Shown here: one piece after another, positions 1 through 4,327 of the stretch
Layout of the letters: every line of letters starts with the position of its first letter
Position numbering within the stretch: the first letter of the stretch is position 1
Assembly: GCA_021286925.1 (NCBI GenBank)
Contig: JAJTBL010000055.1
Span: forward strand, 1-8,906
Direction of reading: 5' to 3'
From: Spirochaetia bacterium
GTDB lineage: Bacteria > Spirochaetota > Spirochaetia > Treponematales > Rectinemataceae
DNA: 8,906 nucleotides
Translations under genes and position numbers: made by a program
Notes under the pieces: generated by a model
What the model saw: the letters and a program-made list of their open reading frames with translations, nothing else
Told to the model about the DNA's origin: nothing
The model's database searches: none

Positions 1-265
1 CGCGATTCGACAGGGCAAAAGAATCGTCGTTGTTGTCTCTGATGGTTGTTGAAATTTTTGAAACGCCGGGCGTGTACCAGACATTAAACCAGTTGAACCC
101 GTACAAACCGGCCTTGGGAACAGTCTGCATCTTTCCGCCGTAGAAGCGATGCGCCTTTTCAGAGAGTTTTTTCAGAAAAAGGGTCTGCGCCCGCGCTTTC
201 TGATCCTGTGACAAATCCTCAGGAAACACCTGAGAAAGATTGGATAAGCTCATTTCGAGTTTCAT
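1..265 (-). CDS. Malic enzyme (malate dehydrogenase, decarboxylating), N-terminal part
   Basis: This is an open frame of 88 codons that starts at 265 and runs off the left edge without a stop. Malic enzymes oxidatively decarboxylate malate to pyruvate and CO2 with NAD or NADP in the cytoplasm. The family call rests on the segment from about residue 38 to 88. It shows AHRFYGGKMQTVPK (38-51), then NVWYTPGVSKIS (61-72) and DDSFALSNR (80-88). This matches the malic-enzyme N-terminal pattern with the catalytic Tyr in YTPGV and the following 'S/Y-x-L-T/S-N-R' stretch. The NAD-binding domain lies outside the window, so cofactor preference cannot be read. The start at 265 is supported by AAGGA at 273-277, seven bases upstream. 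A second in-frame ATG at 253 lacks such a site. The gene is the last of three minus-strand genes but is separated from its neighbour by a terminator. Confidence 0.75.
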   Translation of the reverse strand, partial: MKLEMSLSNLSQVFPEDLSQDQKARAQTLFLKKLSEKAHRFYGGKMQTVPKAGLYGFNWFNVWYTPGVSKISTTIRDNNDDSFALSNR

Positions 266-294
266 AAAACCGTCCTTGTTCTGTCTTTGCAGGG

Positions 295-300
295 ATTATA
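295..300 (-). promoter_or_regulatory. Candidate -10 box for the malic enzyme gene
   Basis: On the minus strand this reads TATAAT, a perfect sigma-70 -10 hexamer. It would start transcription near 288 and give a leader of about 23 bases. No good -35 lies 16-18 bases upstream (best is TAGGAT or ATAGGA) and there is no TGn extension. The call therefore rests on the -10 and its position only. Confidence 0.35.
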
Positions 301-472
301 GAAATTTTGCATGATTATCCTATCACGCAAATCGAACTCGGCCAATAAAAACCTCAGGCCGGCACGCATTTTTTTTCTGGATGAAAATTGAAAGGGCGGA
401 TAAAGCCTTGTTTGGAACAGCAGGGATTCGGGGCAATCTGTTCCACGGATGGCACAGATTTTCATGGTTTTT

Positions 473-504
473 AAAAAAAAAGGCTGTCACATAGGGTGAC
501 AGCC
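473..504 (-). terminator. Intrinsic terminator of the DHOD-like gene
   Basis: A perfect 9-bp stem, GGCTGTCAC (482-490) with GTGACAGCC (496-504), encloses a 5-base loop. On the minus strand it is followed directly by nine T residues (481 down to 473). It lies 33 bases after the stop codon at 537. The plus-strand side has only five T residues after a GC (507-511), so activity for plus-strand transcripts would be weaker. Confidence 0.88.
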
Positions 505-536
505 GCTTTTTCAGCGAACAGCGCAAGCCAGCATGT

Positions 537-1523
537 TCAATTAATACCGGTCAGGGCCTTGATGTATTGAAGCCGCAGATATTCTTCAGGCTTCTGGGCA
601 TTGTGGGCAGACAGTTTGCCGCGCACCGCATCCACCGACGCAAAACCCTGCTCATCCATCAACGCACCGAGGTCATCCAGCATGCCGCTGACAAATTTCC
701 AGCCATTTTTATAAATTCCGGAGCAGACCTGGAAGGTGCTTGCGCCGGCGAGGAGGAATTTCAGCGCGGTTTGGGCGGAATGAATACCGGTCGCAGCCGA
801 CAGTTCGATGCCCGCGCGCTGGAAGAGCAAAGAAATCCACCGGAGGCTTTCATGATACTCGTCCGGCGAGCTGGTTACCGGTGCGCTTGTCAGCTTCATG
901 CCGCTAATATCGATGTCGAATTTATAGAATCGATTGAAGAACACCAGCGCATTCGCTTGTTCGCGTGCGATGGATTTGGCAAGGTTCGGCAGGCTCGAAT
1001 ACTGTTGGCCGAGCTTTACCTCGATGGGCAACCTGGTGGAGAGCCGCACTTCCTTGACAGTGGAAAGGATGTGCTCTTCAATTTCCTTCGCGCTTGCAGC
1101 GGTTGAAAAGGGCATGAAGGCTATGTTCAATTCAAGCGCATCAGCACCCGCTTTTTCGATTTCACGGGCGAAATTGGCCCATTTGCCGGTTCCAACACAG
1201 TTGATGCTCGCAAATACCGGGACATCCTGCGCTTTCTCTTTGGCCTTTTGAACAAGGTCGAGATACTTTCCGGTACCCTCTTCCCAGGCTGTCCGGCTGA
1301 TAAAGGCTTCGGCGTCAGGATAAGCGTCCAGATCGAGCCCCTGCTCTTCCGAGCCGAGTTCAGCCAGAATCTGTTCCTCGAACAGCGATTTCAGAACCAC
1401 AGCTCCAGCACCGGCCTGAACCGCCTTTTCTACTCCCTCTGGAGTGCTGGTAAGGCCTGAAGCGGCAACGACAAGCGGGTTTTTCAATTTCAATCCCATG
1501 AACCAGGTACTCAGCTCTGCCAT
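537..1523 (-). CDS. Dihydroorotate dehydrogenase-like flavoprotein
   Basis: The 328-residue protein is predicted to be a cytoplasmic FMN-binding TIM barrel of the dihydroorotate dehydrogenase superfamily, in the 'DHOD-like' branch of unknown substrate. Family-like segments in order are NPLVVAASGLT (15-25), VLKSLF with K45, SINCVGTGKW (106-115), LELN with N133, IEVKLG with K170, FFNR with N197, TGIHS (245-249) and VCSGIYKNG (266-274) in the flavin phosphate region. Class 1A enzymes carry the catalytic Cys three residues after the conserved Asn, in NxSCPN. Here the segment is NIAFMPFS, so neither Cys nor the class 2 Ser is at that place. Ordinary pyrimidine synthesis activity is doubtful. An upstream in-frame ATG at 1541 would add six residues. 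I prefer 1523 because AAGGAG at 1533-1538 lies nine bases before it and inside that extension. The gene sits between thrS and the malic enzyme gene, with its own terminator downstream. Confidence 0.88.
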   Translation of the reverse strand: MAELSTWFMGLKLKNPLVVAASGLTSTPEGVEKAVQAGAGAVVLKSLFEEQILAELGSEEQGLDLDAYPDAEAFISRTAWEEGTGKYLDLVQKAKEKAQDVPVFASINCVGTGKWANFAREIEKAGADALELNIAFMPFSTAASAKEIEEHILSTVKEVRLSTRLPIEVKLGQQYSSLPNLAKSIAREQANALVFFNRFYKFDIDISGMKLTSAPVTSSPDEYHESLRWISLLFQRAGIELSAATGIHSAQTALKFLLAGASTFQVCSGIYKNGWKFVSGMLDDLGALMDEQGFASVDAVRGKLSAHNAQKPEEYLRLQYIKALTGIN

Positions 1524-1532
1524 AATTTCGCG

Positions 1533-1538
1533 CTCCTT
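1533..1538 (-). promoter_or_regulatory. Ribosome binding site that sets the DHOD-like start
   Basis: AAGGAG on the minus strand is nine bases from the ATG at 1523. The longer reading from 1541 would contain this site within codons 2-3 and has no comparable site of its own. This favours the 328-residue protein that begins MAELSTW. Confidence 0.75.
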
Positions 1539-1616
1539 CATTCTTCGTTAGTAACCGGTCTTTCGGCGTTTGTCATCCAGGGAAAGCACGGTATTTTCAG
1601 TTATCCGGAATCAGCA

Positions 1617-1652
1617 GAGCTGGCTTTCACAAAAGCCATCGAAAGCCAGCTC
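1617..1652 (-). repeat. Perfect 12-bp inverted repeat in the DHOD-like leader
   Basis: The arms GAGCTGGCTTTC (1617-1628) and GAAAGCCAGCTC (1641-1652) are exactly complementary, with a 12-base loop. Neither side has a T-tract, so it is not a standard intrinsic terminator. If transcription starts near 1654 from the candidate promoter just upstream, the stem-loop would form the first bases of a leader of about 130 bases. Possible roles are mRNA protection, a protein binding site or a palindromic operator. The sequence does not decide between these. Confidence 0.8.
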
Positions 1653-1660
1653 CTCTTCAT

Positions 1661-1689
1661 ACTATATCAGCTTTTTCGCATTTTGTGCA
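1661..1689 (-). promoter_or_regulatory. Candidate promoter of the DHOD-like gene
   Basis: On the minus strand, TGCACA (1689-1684) and TATAGT (1666-1661) are separated by 17 bases. They match the sigma-70 boxes at 4 of 6 and 5 of 6 positions. The predicted start is near 1654, immediately before the 12-bp stem-loop. The placement downstream of the thrS terminator supports it. Confidence 0.45.
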
Positions 1690-1706
1690 GAAAAATAAGC
1701 CGATTT

Positions 1707-1746
1707 AAAAGCCAGTTTTACCGCATGGACAGCACTAAAACTGGCT
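1707..1746 (-). terminator. Probable intrinsic terminator of thrS
   Basis: The 11-bp perfect stem pairs AGCCAGTTTTA (1710-1720) with TAAAACTGGCT (1736-1746) around a 15-base loop. It begins 17 bases after the thrS stop. On the minus strand the stem ends in CTGGCT and is followed by TTT and then AAA, so the T-tract is short and termination may be partial. Confidence 0.6.
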
Positions 1747-1762
1747 CAACAGCTCACCAAAA

Positions 1763-3493
1763 TCAGAGATCCAGCGCTTTTGTCGCAATCTTGTCCAGCA
1801 CCTGGCCGACAAAACGCTCAAAGCTCACGCCATTTTCCTGCCTGCCGTCACGATAGCGGATTGAAACCTGGTTTTCTTCCATTTCTTTCTGGCCCACAAC
1901 CAGCATGTAAGGAATCTTCTGATTCTGCGCGTCTCTGATTTTCGCGTTCATGCGCTCGTCGGAAAGCATCGCTTTTACCCTGATATCGCGTTTTTTCAGC
2001 TCATCCGCAATCTTCTTGGCATAGTCGGAGAAGGTGGGCGCGACGGGTATTACCGCGACCTGCTCGGGGCAGAGCCAGAGCGGGAAAGCGCCCGCATAGT
2101 GCTCGATGAAGACGCCGAAGAATCGCTCGATGGATCCCAGCAAGGCTCGATGTACCATGTAGGGCCGCTTGAGCTGGCCGTCCTTGTCCGTATAGGTCAT
2201 GTCGAAGCGCTCAGGCAGGTTAAAGTCGAATTGGATAGTCGTCATCTGCCATTCGCGGCCAATGGCATCCTTGATCTTGAGGTCGATCTTCGGGCCGTAG
2301 AATGCACCGCCGCCTTCGTCCACTTCATAGGCCAGCCCCTCTTTTTCCACCGCCTTTCGGAGGGATTCAAGCGCCTGATCCCAGCGAGCCGGTTCTCCGA
2401 CCGAATCCTGCGGGCGGGTTGCCAGATAGGCTTTGATTTCCTTGAACCCGAGCGTCTTCCACATGGCGAGCGAGAAGCGCAGGACCTCGGCAATTTCGTC
2501 TTCGATCTGCTCCGGCGTACAGATGATATGGGCATCGTCCTGGGTAAAACCGCGCACTCGCATCAAACCGTGCAAAACGCCCGACCGCTCGTAACGATAG
2601 ACAGTGCCAAGCTCGGCCCACCGCAGGGGTAGATCTCGGTAAGAATGGGTTGAATTCTTGTAAATCATTATATGAAAAGGACAATTCATCGGCTTGATGT
2701 AATAGTCCTCCTCATCGATGGTCATCGGTGAGTACATGTTGCCCTTATAGAAGCCAAGGTGTCCCGAGGTTTCCCACAGCCAGCTTTTCCCGATGTGGGG
2801 AGTGAAGAGAATTTCGTAGCCGTTTTTGAAGTGCTCGTCCCGCCACCATTTTTCGAGCTCCACTCTGAAACGCCCGCCTTTCGGATGCCAGTAGATGAGT
2901 CCGGGACCTGCTTCCTCATGAGTTGAGAAAAGATCGAGCTCCTTGCCCAGTTTGCGGTTATCACGCCGCTCGGCTTCTTCAAGCATCTTCAAGTGCGCTT
3001 CCAGTTCAGCTTTGCTCGCAAAGGCATACGCGTAAATGCGGGTGAGCATCGGGCGCTTTTCATCGCCGCGCCAATACGCGCCTGCGATGGTGCGAAGCTT
3101 GAACGCATCCGGGCGGATGTCTCTGGTCGTCTCGACATGGGGCCCCCGGCAGAGGTCGATAAAACCGTCCTGCTCATAGACAGAAATGGTTCCTTCTTCC
3201 AGACCTTCGATCAGTTCGAGCTTGAAGGGCTGATCGGCAAAGAGCTTGCGCGCCTCTTCCTTGCTCACTTCGCGGCGCACAAAGGGGTGGTTGCCGGCAA
3301 TGATTCTCCGCATTTCCTTTTCTATGGCCGGCAGGTCTTCATTGGTAATGGGGGTCGGGAAAAGAAAATCATAGTAAAAACCATCGTCGATGGCTGGACC
3401 GATGCCAACCTTGGTCCCGGGGAAGAGCTTGAGAACGGCTTCCGCGAGAACATGGGCCGATGAATGACGCATTCTTTCAACATCAACTGCCAT
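1763..3493 (-). CDS. thrS: Threonyl-tRNA synthetase lacking the TGS domain
   Basis: The 576-residue class II synthetase charges tRNA-Thr with threonine in the cytoplasm. The protein begins directly with the editing domain, with HSSAH (H10, H14) and CRGPH (C115, H119) forming the HxxxH and CxxxH sites that clear mis-charged serine. The catalytic core follows from about 185. Its zinc ligands are C271 in MNCPFH, H322 in DDAH and H448 in VHRALLG. Motif 2 is YRYERSG (299-305) and motif 3 is around HRALLGSIERFFG (448-460). The C-terminal anticodon-binding domain spans about 475-576. The zinc ligands and H10/H14 are offset by 63 from the E. coli numbering I recall (334, 385, 511; 73, 77), so precisely the N-terminal TGS domain is absent. 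The start at 3493 has AAAGGAG (3500-3506) six bases upstream. A T-box leader precedes it. Editing and catalytic residues look intact, so it should be functional. Confidence 0.97.
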   Translation of the reverse strand: MAVDVERMRHSSAHVLAEAVLKLFPGTKVGIGPAIDDGFYYDFLFPTPITNEDLPAIEKEMRRIIAGNHPFVRREVSKEEARKLFADQPFKLELIEGLEEGTISVYEQDGFIDLCRGPHVETTRDIRPDAFKLRTIAGAYWRGDEKRPMLTRIYAYAFASKAELEAHLKMLEEAERRDNRKLGKELDLFSTHEEAGPGLIYWHPKGGRFRVELEKWWRDEHFKNGYEILFTPHIGKSWLWETSGHLGFYKGNMYSPMTIDEEDYYIKPMNCPFHIMIYKNSTHSYRDLPLRWAELGTVYRYERSGVLHGLMRVRGFTQDDAHIICTPEQIEDEIAEVLRFSLAMWKTLGFKEIKAYLATRPQDSVGEPARWDQALESLRKAVEKEGLAYEVDEGGGAFYGPKIDLKIKDAIGREWQMTTIQFDFNLPERFDMTYTDKDGQLKRPYMVHRALLGSIERFFGVFIEHYAGAFPLWLCPEQVAVIPVAPTFSDYAKKIADELKKRDIRVKAMLSDERMNAKIRDAQNQKIPYMLVVGQKEMEENQVSIRYRDGRQENGVSFERFVGQVLDKIATKALDL

Positions 3494-3557
3494 ACATAAC
3501 TCCTTTCCATATTATATCGAATTGGATTTTCCGCGCTCATGCTGGTCCGGCATCCTG

Positions 3558-3635
3558 AAAAACAGAAGCCCCCAGCGCAATTCATCCCCCAAGGCAAGGC
3601 TTGCTTGCCGGTAAGGACGAATTCCGTGGGGGCTT
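3558..3635 (-). terminator. Regulated intrinsic terminator in the thrS leader
   Basis: AAGCCCCC (3635-3628) pairs with GGGGGCTT (3573-3566), followed by CTG and five T residues (3562-3558). The stem continues inward, with AATTCGTCC (3623-3615) pairing to GGATGAATT (3587-3579), and is capped by a GGCAAG/CTTGCC hairpin. AATTCGTCC is also the 3' strand of the antiterminator, so the two folds exclude each other, as in T-box switches. Confidence 0.9.
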
Positions 3636-3678
3636 TCCGGAGCCTCTCATCACACGAAAATCCGCGATTCCACCTTAC
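3611..3678 (-). promoter_or_regulatory. T-box antiterminator element
   Basis: Helix A1 is GTAAGG (3678-3673) with CCTTAC (3616-3611), 6 bp. The bulge is TGGAATC (3672-3666). Helix A2 is GCGGATT (3665-3659) with AATTCGT (3623-3617), 7 bp including G-U pairs. TGGA in the bulge can pair with a tRNA ending TCCA, which fits a tRNA-Thr with U at the discriminator position. The family bulge is usually TGGNACC; the sixth base here is T instead of C. Confidence 0.9.
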
Positions 3679-3907
3679 TTCGGTTCCCCGCGACAGGGAC
3701 CGCGCTCGTCGCCGCTAACGGTGGCTCCCGTTCAGAAATACTGGGGCTGTCTGCCCGTTCCTCCTGACTGCTCCGGAGGGGTTTTCTCAAGATTTCCGGC
3801 AGAACCCTTCCAGCCTTGGAAGCAGAATGGCTGTATTCTGCCTCGCCGAGGTTCCTCTCTCGTGCCGGAGAAAGTCCTGATACTCTTCTCCATCAATGCA
3901 TTTAGTG

Positions 3908-3921
3908 TATAATCGTATAAT
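3908..3921 (+). promoter_or_regulatory. Candidate clpS operon promoter: two tandem -10 boxes
   Basis: Two perfect TATAAT hexamers (3908-3913 and 3916-3921) lie on the plus strand, separated by CG. They would give starts near 3920 and 3928 and a leader of roughly 70-80 bases before clpS. I find no convincing -35 at 16-18 bases for either (best is TTCTCC, 3 of 6), so an activator may be needed, or only one box may be used. The first box overlaps the thrS -10 on the other strand. Confidence 0.45.
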
Positions 3922-3938
3922 TCGAATATGGCTGTCAA
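3909..3938 (-). promoter_or_regulatory. Promoter of thrS
   Basis: A perfect -35 TTGACA (3938-3933) is followed after 18 bases by GATTAT (3914-3909), which matches 4 of 6 -10 positions. The start would be near 3902, just before stem I of the T-box leader. Other hexamers in this AT-rich stretch (TACGAT at 15 bases) could serve instead. The -10 region overlaps a TATAAT on the opposite strand. Confidence 0.65.
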
Positions 3939-3997
3939 GCATGGATATGCAAAGTATTTCCAAAGTCCTTGTTTCTCGCTATATTCATGAGTAATTT

Positions 3998-4324
3998 ATG
4001 AGTAGCATGAACGGTCAGACAGACAGCGATACGACAATCGTCACCCAGACAGAAGATCACGTTGAACCGGCAGAGCCTGATGAATACCGGGTGATTCTTC
4101 TGAATGATGATTTTACGACTATGGAATTTGTCATTTCGGTTCTTATGACCATTTTCCATAAATCGCTTCCCGAGGCATCGAAAATAATGCTCGATGTCCA
4201 TCGGAAGGGAAAAGGTGTAGTCGGCGAATACACCTATGATATAGCGGCGACCAAGATCAACCAGGTGCATCTGCTGGCGCGGCAGATGGGGTTTCCGCTC
4301 AAATGCGTCATGGAGAAAGTATAG
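3998..4324 (+). CDS. clpS: ATP-dependent Clp protease adaptor ClpS
   Basis: The 108-residue protein is a cytoplasmic adaptor that binds proteins with N-terminal Leu, Phe, Tyr or Trp and delivers them to ClpA. The binding pocket is visible as LNDDFTTMEF, with N36, D37, D38, T40 and gatekeeper M42, plus H68. These align with E. coli N34, D35, D36, T38, M40 and H66 at a constant offset of two. The family signatures VHRKGKGVVGEYTYDIAATK (67-86) and the C-terminal PLKC are also present. Residues 1-28 form an acidic, probably flexible tail, as expected for the segment that engages ClpA. Alternative starts are 3998 (chosen) and 4007. Neither has a strong ribosome site; a GAG lies six bases before 3998. 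The frame ends three bases before clpA, so the two are almost certainly co-transcribed and perhaps translationally coupled. Confidence 0.96.
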   Translation: MSSMNGQTDSDTTIVTQTEDHVEPAEPDEYRVILLNDDFTTMEFVISVLMTIFHKSLPEASKIMLDVHRKGKGVVGEYTYDIAATKINQVHLLARQMGFPLKCVMEKV

Positions 4325-4327
4325 ATT

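Larger units (their letters stand above)
3558..3902 (-). promoter_or_regulatory. T-box riboswitch leader of thrS (tRNA-Thr sensing)
   Basis: The thrS leader has the layout of a T-box. Stem I starts with the basal helix TGGAG (3892-3888) with CTCCG (3778-3774). Above it lies the specifier loop, with AGTA (3884-3881) on one side and GAA (3786-3784) on the other, followed by A and then the codon ACC (3782-3780) for threonine. The stem continues with TCAGGA/TCTTGA (3880-3875 with 3792-3787) and the perfect 7-bp TCCGGCA/TGCCGGA (3869-3863 with 3801-3795). A distal hairpin GCAGAAT/ATTCTGC (3841-3835 with 3828-3822) sits near the top. A putative stem III lies around 3685-3710, and then come the antiterminator and terminator. 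In the family, uncharged tRNA pairs with the specifier and the antiterminator bulge to allow read-through. Here that would raise ThrRS when threonyl-tRNA runs low. Confidence 0.9.

Noticed and set aside
567..1106. Plus-strand open frame of 179 codons opposite the DHOD-like gene
   Set aside because: It is antisense to a well-supported flavoprotein gene and has no recognisable domain.
1524..1541. Six-residue N-terminal extension of the DHOD-like protein
   Set aside because: The extension contains the AAGGAG ribosome site that serves the ATG at 1523, and the upstream ATG has no site of its own.
1617..1652. The 12-bp inverted repeat as a terminator of thrS
   Set aside because: There is no T-tract on either side, and a better-placed hairpin with a short T-tract already lies at 1707-1746.
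3601..3912. Plus-strand open frame of 103 codons in the thrS-clpS gap
   Set aside because: It runs antisense through the T-box leader, and its bases are explained by paired RNA helices. Its Pro/Ser/Arg-rich translation resembles no family.
3987..4001. Four-codon frame ATG AGT AAT TTA TGA whose stop overlaps the clpS start
   Set aside because: The overlap could suggest a coupling or leader peptide, but there is no ribosome site before it and such short frames are common by chance.
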